Shown piece after piece: positions 1 through 7,650 of a stretch of DNA of 64,000 bases. Made by a program: the position numbers and the translations under genes. Within the stretch, counting starts at the first letter, position 1; every line of letters begins with the position of its first letter. The notes below the pieces were generated by a model. That model ran no database searches, was not told the DNA's origin, and saw nothing but the letters and a program-made list of their open reading frames with translations. Source of the stretch: Thermocrinis minervae (GTDB lineage Bacteria > Aquificota > Aquificia > Aquificales > Aquificaceae); NCBI RefSeq assembly GCF_900142435.1, contig NZ_LT670846.1, positions 374,750-438,749 of the forward strand, written 5' to 3'.

Positions 1-188
1 TCTGCCAGTTTGTCAAGGCTGTAGCGGAAAACTCCAGGCATGGAGGGGACTTCTTCCACTACGTTGTGTCCATATCTGACGAAAATGGGGTATATGATGT
101 CATCCAGGGTGAGGGTAGTTTCTCTTACGAGCCTCCTTATGTTCTCCTTTAGCCTAAGTCTTCTGGGTCTTAACTTGGGAAACTCCAT
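1..188 (-). CDS. hemB: Porphobilinogen synthase (HemB), N-terminal part, cut by window edge
   Basis: Condenses two 5-aminolevulinate molecules to porphobilinogen in cytosolic tetrapyrrole synthesis. Only the first 62 codons are inside the window. They begin [13 protein letters not shown] and run through [10 protein letters not shown] and a [11 protein letters not shown] segment, which is the typical amino-terminal arm and first strand of HemB (PMPGxxR motif). The metal site and Schiff-base lysines lie outside the window. The start is the ATG at 188; there is no Shine-Dalgarno sequence, and a TAAAAT hexamer sits 6 bases upstream, so the mRNA may be leaderless. It diverges from the biotin carboxylase gene across only 42 bases. 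hemA and hemD are elsewhere in the window, so heme genes are dispersed. Confidence 0.93.
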   Translation of the reverse strand, partial: MEFPKLRPRRLRLKENIRRLVRETTLTLDDIIYPIFVRYGHNVVEEVPSMPGVFRYSLDKLA

Positions 189-230
189 GGGTAAATTTTA
201 ACACCCCTCTTATGTCTTAAAATTTAGTCT

Positions 231-1658
231 ATGTTTAACAAGGTCCTGATAGCAAACAGAGGAGAGGTAGCTCTAAGGATAATCAGAGCTTGTAAAGAGT
301 TAGGTATAAAGACTGTGGCTATATACTCCGAAGCGGATGCTCGATCTTTGTACGTAAAGAAGGCTGACGAGAGCTACCTGATTCCTGGGGATCCCATAAG
401 GGCTTACCTTGATTATGTACGCATAGTGGATCTAGCCAAGTCTGTGGGAGCAGATGCCATACACCCAGGTTATGGCTTCCTGGCAGAGAATGCAGAGTTT
501 GCCCGCTACTGTCAGAAGATGGGCATTACCTTCATAGGTCCAAAGCCGGAGCACATAGAAACCTTTGGAGACAAGGTAAAAGCTAAAAAGGTGATGCAAG
601 AGCTAGGAATACCCACTGTTCCAGGTGTTACAGAACCCTTAAGGGATTACAGAGATGCACTACACTACGCAAGGCAGATAGGCTTTCCCGTGATCCTAAA
701 ATCTGCTTATGGTGGTGGTGGTAGGGGTATGAGGGTGGTCAAGTCTGAGGAGGAGTTGCCCGGGCTCTTTGAATCCGCGTACAGGGAAGCGGAGACCTTT
801 TTCGGAAAGGGAGACCTGTTCATAGAGAAGTATCTGGACAATCCAAAGCACATAGAGGTTCAAATACTGGCAGACAAATACGGCAACGTGGTTCATCTAG
901 GTGAAAGAGACTGCTCTGTTCAGAGAAAGCACCAGAAGATTATAGAGGTAACGCCTTGTCCTGTACTTCCTAAGGAGATAAGAAACAAGATGCTTGGCCT
1001 TAGTGTAAGGGCTATGATGCAGATGGGCTATGAGAACGCCGGCACCCTTGAGTTCCTCGTAGATCTAAGAACGGGAGAGTTTTACTTCATAGAGATGAAC
1101 ACACGTCTACAGGTGGAGCACACCATAACGGAGATGGTTACAGGTGTGGACATAGTCCAGCAGATGATAAGGATAGCGGCGGGAGAGCCTCTACCTTTCA
1201 CTCAGAACGAGATTACCTTCAGGGGTTATGCCCTTGAGTTTAGGATAAACGCAGAAGATCCTAAGAGGAACTTTGCACCGTCTCCTGGCAAGATTACAGC
1301 TTACTACTCACCCGGTGGCCCTGGTGTGAGGATGGACGCAGGAGTTTACAAAGACTTTGTCATACCACCCTACTACGACTCTATGATAGCAAAGCTTAGC
1401 GTGTGGGCTATGAGCTGGGAAAGCCTGCTTGCCAGAGCAAGAAGAGCCATAGACGAATTCATCATAAGGGGCGTTCCCACCAACATACCCCTACACAGGG
1501 AGATAATAAGGGATCCAGACTTCATAAGCGGGTACTTTGGCATAAGGTTCCTGGAGGAGAAGCTACCCACCTACGACTTTGAGGTGGAAGACCTTTTGGA
1601 TCCAGAAGATCTAGCCCTCGCGGTGGCTGCGGCCATAGCGGGTTACTACGGTCTGTAG
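231..1658 (+). CDS. Biotin carboxylase subunit of a pyruvate or 2-oxoglutarate carboxylase type enzyme
   Basis: An ATP-grasp biotin carboxylase of 475 residues that would carboxylate the biotin of a separate carrier/transferase subunit. Visible are the N-terminal fold (VLIANRGEVALRIIRACKEL), HPGYGFLAEN near residue 78, the glycine-rich ATP loop GGGGRGMR at 161-168, HLGERDCSVQR, and EMNTRLQVEH followed by TITEM where most relatives have PVTEM. The end, AAIAGYYGL, is like the Aquificales pyruvate and 2-oxoglutarate carboxylase small subunits, so the role is probably anaplerotic or in the reductive TCA cycle rather than acetyl-CoA carboxylation. No large subunit is adjacent, so the exact acceptor (pycA, cfiB or accC type) cannot be settled. 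A TAAAAT box lies 7 bases before the ATG and no SD is seen. Confidence 0.88.
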   Translation: MFNKVLIANRGEVALRIIRACKELGIKTVAIYSEADARSLYVKKADESYLIPGDPIRAYLDYVRIVDLAKSVGADAIHPGYGFLAENAEFARYCQKMGITFIGPKPEHIETFGDKVKAKKVMQELGIPTVPGVTEPLRDYRDALHYARQIGFPVILKSAYGGGGRGMRVVKSEEELPGLFESAYREAETFFGKGDLFIEKYLDNPKHIEVQILADKYGNVVHLGERDCSVQRKHQKIIEVTPCPVLPKEIRNKMLGLSVRAMMQMGYENAGTLEFLVDLRTGEFYFIEMNTRLQVEHTITEMVTGVDIVQQMIRIAAGEPLPFTQNEITFRGYALEFRINAEDPKRNFAPSPGKITAYYSPGGPGVRMDAGVYKDFVIPPYYDSMIAKLSVWAMSWESLLARARRAIDEFIIRGVPTNIPLHREIIRDPDFISGYFGIRFLEEKLPTYDFEVEDLLDPEDLALAVAAAIAGYYGL

Positions 1659-2392
1659 GTTATGCTAACGCCTCTGCTCTCTGTACCGTACTTGCTCAAC
1701 ACCTTCACCGTGTAGATGGTCTCCTTATTGGGTCTTTCATCCACAAACATGTAGCCTTTGAGGGTTGCTACCTTTTTCCCATCCTTGTACACTACGAAAG
1801 CCTCAAAGTGTTCATCGGCTTCATAAGACCAAAGGATGTATATGTTCTTTTCATCTACTACGTACTCAAGCCTTTGTACGTCTTTTAACTCAAGGGGTAT
1901 GGCCTTAAGGCAGATCCTCTCGGGTGAGCTTTCAACCCTAGGTCTTATCTCTCCTGTTACAAGAAAGCATACAGGCACGTAATCTTTTCTAACGATGGTC
2001 TTTCCTTCAAAGGCTTCTCCTGAGAAGGGATCAAAGGGTTCTCTGTAGATGTAGTACCTAGTAAAACCTTGCGCCTTTATGATGGCTTGCGATGGGCCTT
2101 CTTCAACGATCAGGAGTGGTTTTTCTTTTGGAGCTTCTGGAAGGCATTCTTTCCTTGTCTTTCCTTCTTGCCTTGTTATCTTAAAGCAGAAGGGTCTTTC
2201 CTCCTCCTTTACGTATAGACTTCCTTCTTTTCTAAAGCCTTGGGCCACCGAAGAACCATCCAAGGGCCTAAAATAAACAGAAGACCCTATCCTCTTTACC
2301 TGGTAGCTGGGTTCTAGGAGGGGCATGGTGTCTGCTTTTATGCCGCACGAAAGAAGGGGCAAAAGAGAGAGAAATAAGCAAATCCTTTTCAT
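1646..2392 (-). CDS. Putative lipoprotein with a C-terminal fibronectin-III-like segment
   Basis: A 248-residue protein with an N-terminal lipoprotein signal; the lipobox LLSC puts the lipidated cysteine at residue 16, so it should sit in a membrane facing the periplasm. The rest is beta-strand rich. The end, with VVYKDGKKVATL and TIYTVKVLSKYGTESRGVSI, resembles the last strands of an Ig/FnIII-like domain (inference). No enzymatic motif is visible and no family name can be given. Its ATG overlaps the stop of the upstream epimerase gene as ATGA, so it is the last gene of the tatB-tatC-epimerase unit. Its 3' end overlaps the convergent biotin carboxylase gene by 13 bases. Confidence 0.75.
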   Translation of the reverse strand: MKRICLFLSLLPLLSCGIKADTMPLLEPSYQVKRIGSSVYFRPLDGSSVAQGFRKEGSLYVKEEERPFCFKITRQEGKTRKECLPEAPKEKPLLIVEEGPSQAIIKAQGFTRYYIYREPFDPFSGEAFEGKTIVRKDYVPVCFLVTGEIRPRVESSPERICLKAIPLELKDVQRLEYVVDEKNIYILWSYEADEHFEAFVVYKDGKKVATLKGYMFVDERPNKETIYTVKVLSKYGTESRGVSITYRP

Positions 2393-3318
2393 CTTATGGA
2401 CTTTTCAAACTCCTCAAGGCTCCACATAAGGGACTCTTCGTAAGGGATGGGATCCCTTCCGCACAGGGCCTTAACACCTTCAGACACAACGCCTTCGTCA
2501 AGCCCACACACGTTGTCCCTCCACATCATAAGCACCTGGTCGGAGCTTATCAGAGGCTCATCCATGATCCTCTCCGCAAGAAGACCACCCACAAAGGCGA
2601 AACTCTTGGGTATGGGTAGGATGAGCACCTTCCTTCTCCAAAAGTTGAATATGTCCTCAAGGAGATCTCTAAATCTTACCCTCTTGGTTCCACAGAGCTC
2701 GTACATACCTGTTTGTGGATCCTTTAAAGCTTCCGAAAAGGCGCATGCCACGTCCCTTACGTCTACAGGTTGGAAAAGAAGGTCTGGCTTTGGTATGGCC
2801 AAAAGCCTAATGTACTTGGTTATTACCCACATCTGGCTAAAGAGTTTCTGTTCTGGGCCAAGGATTATGGAAGGTCTCATTATGGCATAGCTTATGCCAG
2901 AGTTTATGAGCTCCTGCTCTGCCATGTACTTGGTCTGGTGGTAGTCGGAGGGAGCTCTTGGATGCGTACCCAAGGAGCTCATGTGAACAACCCTCTTGAC
3001 TTGAAACTCTCTACACACCTCGTACAGGAGCTTAGAATAGAGGTAGTGGACCTTTTTAAAGGTTATACCCTTCCTCCTGCTTTCTGTGAGTATGCCTATG
3101 AGATGGACAACTCCTTCAGGTCTAAAGGATTCAAAGGCTTGCCTTAGGCTTTCCCTGCTTTCAAAGTTTACTTGGTAGACCTTTACCCTCTCACCGAAGA
3201 TTCTTTGGGCCTTTTCCTTGTTTCTCACGAGAAGAGCAACCTCATGGGAATCTTCTAGCAGCTTTCTCACTATGTACCTACCCACAAAGCCTGTGGCTCC
3301 TGTGACTATTACCTTCAT
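2389..3318 (-). CDS. NAD(P)-dependent epimerase/dehydratase, NDUFA9-like atypical SDR
   Basis: A 309-residue Rossmann protein starting MKVIVTGATGFVGRYIVRKL, with the GxxGxxG dinucleotide motif at residues 7-13, LLVRN for NADP-type binding, GVVHLIGIL, and an HMSSLG segment followed later by YHQTKYMAEQEL, which keeps the YxxxK pair. This matches the atypical short-chain dehydrogenases related to the complex I accessory subunit NDUFA9 and to ubiquinone-related or sugar-nucleotide epimerases. The substrate is unknown. Start and stop overlap both neighbours (tatC upstream, lipoprotein downstream) as ATGA, so translation is probably coupled. Confidence 0.82.
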   Translation of the reverse strand: MKVIVTGATGFVGRYIVRKLLEDSHEVALLVRNKEKAQRIFGERVKVYQVNFESRESLRQAFESFRPEGVVHLIGILTESRRKGITFKKVHYLYSKLLYEVCREFQVKRVVHMSSLGTHPRAPSDYHQTKYMAEQELINSGISYAIMRPSIILGPEQKLFSQMWVITKYIRLLAIPKPDLLFQPVDVRDVACAFSEALKDPQTGMYELCGTKRVRFRDLLEDIFNFWRRKVLILPIPKSFAFVGGLLAERIMDEPLISSDQVLMMWRDNVCGLDEGVVSEGVKALCGRDPIPYEESLMWSLEEFEKSIR

Positions 3319-4067
3319 GTCTGAACCTTCTGCAGAGCCTTCTCCTTCTTCTTGGCAAGCCTACCAAAAAGTAAGGATATCTCATAGAGGGCTATTAGTG
3401 GTATGGCCATCAGCACCTGTGTGCTCACATCAGGGGCCACCAGGGCACCTATCACGAAGGCTATGACTATGAAGTACTTTCTGAAAGACTTTAGCTGCCC
3501 TTCTGACACTATACCAGCCCTCAGGAGAAGGTAGTTCACTATAGGAAGCTGGAAGGCTATACCAAAGGCCACGATCATCTTAAGCAGAAAGGATATGTAC
3601 AGGTCAACAGAAAGGAAAGGGCTTATCTGGAGCTGCTCCACACCTATGCCGAGGAGGAACCGTAGAGCCAAAGGGAGTACAAAAAAGTAAGAGAAGAGGC
3701 TACCCATAATAAAAAGAAGCAGGGATAGGATGGATAAGGGGAGAACAAGCTTTTTTTCATGTGGATAAAGACCAGGTTCTACGAACCTCCAGACCTGGTA
3801 GACTATTACAGGAAAGGCTATTATAAAGCCGAAGACTAGGGAGATCTTTATGTAGATGTAAAAGGGCTCCATGGGCGATATGGTGATGAGCTGAACTTTG
3901 GGATAGCTCTTGAGGAGTGGCTCCTTGAGGAGTTCAAATATGTCCTTCACAAAGTAGAAGGAGATGCCAGCACCTATAAGATAGGCTACTATGGACTTAA
4001 TCAGCCTGCTTCTTAGTTCCCTCAGGTGTTCCGTCAGTGGCATCTTGGGGAGTTCCTGCTGGTTCAT
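3315..4067 (-). CDS. tatC: Sec-independent protein translocase TatC
   Basis: Multispanning receptor of the twin-arginine translocase that binds RR signal peptides of folded, often cofactor-containing exported proteins. The 250 residues show the N-terminal LTEHLRELRSRL motif, about six hydrophobic helices, and FPVIVYQVWRFVEPGLYPHE, which contains the conserved glutamate of the first cytoplasmic loop. Starts are possible at 4067 or at an internal ATG at 4043 (MPLTEHLREL); either way the start lies well inside tatB in another frame. The overlap is 71 or 47 bases. The downstream epimerase starts on the tatC stop (ATGA). Confidence 0.95.
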   Translation of the reverse strand: MNQQELPKMPLTEHLRELRSRLIKSIVAYLIGAGISFYFVKDIFELLKEPLLKSYPKVQLITISPMEPFYIYIKISLVFGFIIAFPVIVYQVWRFVEPGLYPHEKKLVLPLSILSLLLFIMGSLFSYFFVLPLALRFLLGIGVEQLQISPFLSVDLYISFLLKMIVAFGIAFQLPIVNYLLLRAGIVSEGQLKSFRKYFIVIAFVIGALVAPDVSTQVLMAIPLIALYEISLLFGRLAKKKEKALQKVQT

Positions 4068-4296
4068 CCTGCCTTTCCTCCATGGTAGAGTATAAGCCCT
4101 CTTCCGGCTTTTGGTCCTTAGTCTCCTCGTATATCTTTCTGTTTAGCTCCTCGAGGTAGAGTTGATAGCGCAGCTCATCCCATGCCTCCCTTACCTTCCT
4201 GAGGGCCTCTCCTAGCATTCCTGCGAGCTCTACCATCTTCTCAGGACCAAGCACTACAAAGGCTATGGCCAGGATCAACAAAAGCTGTAGCTCCAT
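3997..4296 (-). CDS. tatB: Sec-independent translocase TatB/TatA-type subunit
   Basis: A 99-residue protein with one N-terminal membrane helix (residues 1-18), then VVLGPEKM and an amphipathic helix, followed by a hydrophilic acidic tail. The GP after the membrane helix and the long tail favour TatB over TatA, but Aquificales Tat proteins are hard to separate. It works with TatC as receptor or pore component. The last third of the reading frame is also read in another frame as the start of tatC. No SD precedes the ATG; a TAAACT hexamer ends 7 bases upstream. The C-terminal sequence (TPQDATDGTPEGTKKQAD) looks like low-constraint sequence generated by the overlap. Confidence 0.88.
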   Translation of the reverse strand: MELQLLLILAIAFVVLGPEKMVELAGMLGEALRKVREAWDELRYQLYLEELNRKIYEETKDQKPEEGLYSTMEERQDEPAGTPQDATDGTPEGTKKQAD

Positions 4297-4360
4297 AGAT
4301 AATAGTTTAAGCCTGATGGTAAACGATGCGTGAGGAATAAAAAAAGAAGGTATCTGGGAT

Positions 4361-4385
4361 TATAAAAGCGGGCCCGAAGGCCCGC
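4361..4385 (-). terminator. Intrinsic terminator of the porin gene
   Basis: Read leftward, a perfect 7-bp stem GCGGGCC/GGCCCGC closes a TTCG tetraloop and is followed by TTTTATAA. It begins 12 bases after the porin stop codon. This is the best intrinsic terminator in the window and fits a highly expressed single-gene unit. Confidence 0.9.
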
Positions 4386-4397
4386 GGGGGAGAGGTC

Positions 4398-5669
4398 TTA
4401 GAATTGGGTTTGGAGTGCCAGAGTCCAGTCGGTGAAGTTCTTGCCGTTTGGTACGTTTGCCTTGGCGTCGCTGTTGAGGTTGACAAAGTCAGCACCCAGC
4501 TGTATCTTAGCGTCTTGACCCTTTATGTAGTAGTTAAGGAACACACCAGTCCTGGTTACCTTAGGAGTACCAGCGACAGCTGTTACTGTACCGGTAGTTG
4601 TGTCATACTGAGCAAGGCTCTTGTTCTTATTTTGCTCCCACCTTATGGCAAGAGCTGGCTTACCAAGACCTACAACCTGGTCGTAGAGTAGCTGACCCTG
4701 AACGTAGAAGGCTTCAGCCTTGCCATAGTTTACATTAGGTAAAGCAGCATTAGCTACATCCTTTTGGTTTATGTAGCCAAGCTGTAGGTTGGGGACGAAG
4801 TCTTGGAACTTCTGCTCCCACATGGCGTCCACTGTCCAAGCCTTGGCGTTCTTGCTGTAGTTAAATGGTTGGCCAGTGGTCTGTGCCTTCTGGAAGGTGT
4901 AGCCAAGACCTATGGTGAGGACATTTTGGGTTCCCAGGTATGTGTCAGCAAGGGTAAAGCCCTTTTCTGCCTTGTAACCTAGCATGGTGGGTGTGAACTG
5001 TATCCTACCTGCAAAGGCAAGCTTATCCTTTGGCCCAAGAGCACCGGTGGCGTGGTCGTACCTTCCGTCAAAGACACCAAGTTGGTACTTTACAAGACCG
5101 TCGGCTATATTACCCCAGAGGGTCACTCCCGCATCCCTGTAGATGTTGCCCAGAGCTGTTCCTACGCTAAATGGTGCGTAGGGGTTTATAGCTAGAGCGT
5201 TACCAGCGCTTCCAGTAGCTATTCCCCAGCCGTATCCGGTGGGTATTATGTAGGTATAGCTGTCCGTCAGGCTTGCCCTGGAGAAGGGTACCCTGTAGAG
5301 ACCTGCCATCAGCTGGACTTCATCCATAAGCTTAAGGTTGATAAAAGCATCGTTTACCCTGGTTTCGTTAGTACCAGAGTGTTGTGTCCTTCCCTGAAGA
5401 TTGAGGTTTCTGCCCAGCCCAAAGTCAAGGTTTGCTCCAAACTGGACGTACTTGTTTACCTGGCCGCTGAAGTATACCCTGGCGTTGGCTATGGAGAAAT
5501 CCGTGTAGTCTTGTCCGCCGTTTTGTGCCTTACCAAGCCTTTGGGCCCATATTTGGAGTTTTAGACCCGTGTTGGCAAAGGTGTCTTCATCCAACCTTAT
5601 CATAGCTGCCTGAGATGGCAGTATGGCTACTCCCATGAGGGCTGCCATAGCCAAGAGGCTCTTCTTCAT
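4398..5669 (-). CDS. Outer-membrane porin, phosphate-selective porin O/P-like
   Basis: A 423-residue exported protein with a Sec signal peptide (MKKSLLAMAALMGVAILPSQA, cleavage near residue 21) and many alternating beta strands. It ends in a C-terminal phenylalanine (LALQTQF), the signal for BAM-dependent outer-membrane insertion. Segments such as VQFGANLDFG, QLMAGLYRVPFSR and a near-terminal IQLGADFVNLN strand are typical of 16-strand OprO/OprP-like porins. Substrate specificity cannot be read. It has a strong SD (AAGGAGGG), a hairpin in its 5' leader and its own terminator, all consistent with high expression as a monocistron. Confidence 0.87.
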   Translation of the reverse strand: MKKSLLAMAALMGVAILPSQAAMIRLDEDTFANTGLKLQIWAQRLGKAQNGGQDYTDFSIANARVYFSGQVNKYVQFGANLDFGLGRNLNLQGRTQHSGTNETRVNDAFINLKLMDEVQLMAGLYRVPFSRASLTDSYTYIIPTGYGWGIATGSAGNALAINPYAPFSVGTALGNIYRDAGVTLWGNIADGLVKYQLGVFDGRYDHATGALGPKDKLAFAGRIQFTPTMLGYKAEKGFTLADTYLGTQNVLTIGLGYTFQKAQTTGQPFNYSKNAKAWTVDAMWEQKFQDFVPNLQLGYINQKDVANAALPNVNYGKAEAFYVQGQLLYDQVVGLGKPALAIRWEQNKNKSLAQYDTTTGTVTAVAGTPKVTRTGVFLNYYIKGQDAKIQLGADFVNLNSDAKANVPNGKNFTDWTLALQTQF

Positions 5670-5692
5670 TTCCGTACCCTCCTTAAGTTATT

Positions 5693-5711
5693 CCTCTCCT
5701 CTTTGGAGAGG
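5693..5711 (-). other. Hairpin in the 5' leader of the porin mRNA
   Basis: A perfect 7-bp inverted repeat, cctctcc/ggagagg with a 5-base loop, lies about 24 bases before the porin start codon, just upstream of its SD. It could stabilise an abundant mRNA or modulate ribosome access. It is not followed by a U tract on either strand, so it is not a terminator. Function is inference. Confidence 0.45.
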
Positions 5712-5855
5712 TCAAAGATAATATTACTATAAGGAAAATGGCTTGTCAAGAGGTTTTTATAAGTTTTCCTCCTTTTGCAATTTTACCAAAGCCTTTTGAA
5801 CAAAGTTTCCGATTTTTGCAAAAATGCAAAAGTTATTAAGTTATAAAATATAACT

Positions 5856-6554
5856 ATGGATTTTAGGCCACTTCTTGAGTTCCAAAACACGGAAGAAGAG
5901 CTCCTCAGGTTGAACAAAACCCTTCTACGTACACAAGAAGAAAAGAAAAGAATCCAAGGGCAGATTACATCCATAAAGCAGGAGCTGGACGATATGGAGT
6001 CCAAACTTCGAGACCTTGAGGAAAGACAGAAGTTTATAAGGGAAGAGGTAGAAGAATGTAGAAGGGCCCTAAGCAGAGCCCAAGAGAGGCTAAACATGGT
6101 AAAAAAGGCAGAGGAGTACAAGGCTGCCTTAAGGGAAAAGGCAAGGAGTGAAGACTGTATATTCAAAAAGGAGAAGCTTTTGGATGAGCTAAACCAAGAG
6201 AAGAAGAGGCTTGAGGAGAGTTTGCAGGAGCTTAGAAAGAAGAAGGAGAAGTATTTGCAAGAACTAAAGGAAGAGCTTGAAGACCTTAATTCCGAAGAGA
6301 AAAAGCTGCAGGAGAGGATAAGGCTGACCGAGGAGAAGCTTGAAAGACTAAAGGAAAACCTTAGAGAGCTTGTCAGAGAGTACGAAAGCCTAAAGGCTAA
6401 GGTGGGCTTTCCTGTTTTTGTAAGGCTTGAAGAGTTCGGCGTCTGTGGTGGATGTGGTACCAAGCTCCCGGCTGGCTTGGTCTCCGAGGTGTTAAGGGGA
6501 AACATAGTCAGGTGTCCCACATGCTCCAAGTATGTCTATTATGAGATTTCTTAA
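5856..6554 (+). CDS. Coiled-coil protein with C-terminal C4 zinc ribbon (DUF164/zf-RING_7 type)
   Basis: A 232-residue protein. Residues about 5-185 are an almost continuous, highly charged coiled-coil hairpin, and the last 45 residues hold two CxxC pairs (CGGCGTKLPAG and VRCPTC) that would bind zinc. This is the architecture of the DUF164/CdsZ-like family, cytosolic proteins with scaffold or nucleic-acid roles, often encoded near cell-wall or division genes. It overlaps the start of rodA by 23 bases (14 with the alternative start), indicating coupling. A TAAAAT box lies 6 bases before the ATG with no SD. Confidence 0.8.
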   Translation: MDFRPLLEFQNTEEELLRLNKTLLRTQEEKKRIQGQITSIKQELDDMESKLRDLEERQKFIREEVEECRRALSRAQERLNMVKKAEEYKAALREKARSEDCIFKKEKLLDELNQEKKRLEESLQELRKKKEKYLQELKEELEDLNSEEKKLQERIRLTEEKLERLKENLRELVREYESLKAKVGFPVFVRLEEFGVCGGCGTKLPAGLVSEVLRGNIVRCPTCSKYVYYEIS

Positions 6555-7650
6555 GGATTACGACCTTAAGCTTGTGGGTGCTCTTTTTGGGGTACAGCTT
6601 ATAGGCCTTCTTGGAGTATACAGTGCAAGCTTTAAGGGTTCGCATCCTCCCTCTCTCTTTGTAAAACAGCTCCTTTACATGGTCTTTGGTTGGTTTATCA
6701 TGCTAGGGCTCTCCCGTGTAAACTTCAGGCTTCTGCTGGATCTTTCCCTTAGCGTGTACCTTTTTAACCTCTTTCTCTTGGTCCTGGTGCCTGTCTTTGG
6801 CAAAACTATTTACGGAGCCAAAAGATGGATAGACATAGGGCCTGTTAACATCCAACCCTCTGAGTTTATGAAGTTTTCCCTACTCCTATTTCTGTCTTAC
6901 TTCATGGTACACACCCAGAGGATATGGAGTAAGGAAAGCCTTATAGTATTTCTCTCTGTTGCCCTTCCCTTTGTTCTTACCTATGAGCAGCCAGACCTTG
7001 GTACGGCTGTAACTTACCCAGTGCTGCTTGTGTTCCTTCTCTTCCTAAGGGGGGTAAAGATTAGGTACTTTGTCATAAGCTTTCTTACCTTTGTACTTGC
7101 GTCTCCACTACTGTGGCACAAGCTTAGAGACTACCAAAAGGAGAGAATACTAGCCCTCCTTGATCCTTACAAAGACTACATGGGAAGTGGATACCAGCTT
7201 GTACAGTCTATGGTGGCAATAGGTTCAGGTGGTCTTCTGGGAAAGGGCTTTTTAAAGGGTACGCAAGCTCATCTTCTCTTTCTACCAGAGAAGCATACGG
7301 ACTTTATCTTCTCCGTCATAGCTGAGGAGTGGGGCTTTTTAGGTGCTTTCCTCTTGGTAAGCCTCTACCTCTACGTCATAAAAAGGCTTCTGGACTATGC
7401 TAGGAGTACTCCAGATATTCAGGAAGCCATCTTTATAGGTGGTCTGGCCTCTCTGCTTATGTTTCAGGCCTTTGTTAACCTCTTCATGACCATGGGGCTT
7501 GCTCCTGTAGTGGGTGTACCCATACCTATGGTGAGTTTTGGGGGCAGCAGTATAATCACCTTTAGCCTAGCCTTTGGCTGTACCTTCAGCATAGTAAGGG
7601 AGCAGAAGGCAAGGTTTTTAAGGTTTGAGGAGTCAGCCCAGAAGGCTTGA
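6532..7650 (+). CDS. rodA: Peptidoglycan glycosyltransferase RodA (SEDS family)
   Basis: A SEDS-family polytopic protein of 372 residues, the glycan-polymerising partner of class B PBPs in rod elongation. About ten membrane helices are visible, with family motifs AKRWIDIGPVNIQPSEFMK, YEQPDLGTAVT (catalytic-site aspartate), GSGGLLGKGF, FLPEKHTDFIFSVIAEEWGF and PIPMVSFGGSS near the C-terminus. The FLPEKHTDFIF form favours RodA over FtsW. Starts at 6532 or 6541 are both possible; neither has a good SD, as expected if translation is coupled to the overlapping upstream gene. The 3' end overlaps fliI by 18 bases on the opposite strand. Confidence 0.93.
   Translation: MSIMRFLKDYDLKLVGALFGVQLIGLLGVYSASFKGSHPPSLFVKQLLYMVFGWFIMLGLSRVNFRLLLDLSLSVYLFNLFLLVLVPVFGKTIYGAKRWIDIGPVNIQPSEFMKFSLLLFLSYFMVHTQRIWSKESLIVFLSVALPFVLTYEQPDLGTAVTYPVLLVFLLFLRGVKIRYFVISFLTFVLASPLLWHKLRDYQKERILALLDPYKDYMGSGYQLVQSMVAIGSGGLLGKGFLKGTQAHLLFLPEKHTDFIFSVIAEEWGFLGAFLLVSLYLYVIKRLLDYARSTPDIQEAIFIGGLASLLMFQAFVNLFMTMGLAPVVGVPIPMVSFGGSSIITFSLAFGCTFSIVREQKARFLRFEESAQKA

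Noticed and set aside
2447..3466. Plus-strand frames across the epimerase and tatC genes
   Set aside because: They are shadows of two clearly recognised minus-strand genes and have no family features.
5783..6529. Long serine/phenylalanine-rich frame on the minus strand opposite the coiled-coil gene
   Set aside because: It is the antisense of a Lys/Glu-rich coiled coil, which always gives Ser/Phe/Leu-rich open frames. It has no homologous motif and no SD.
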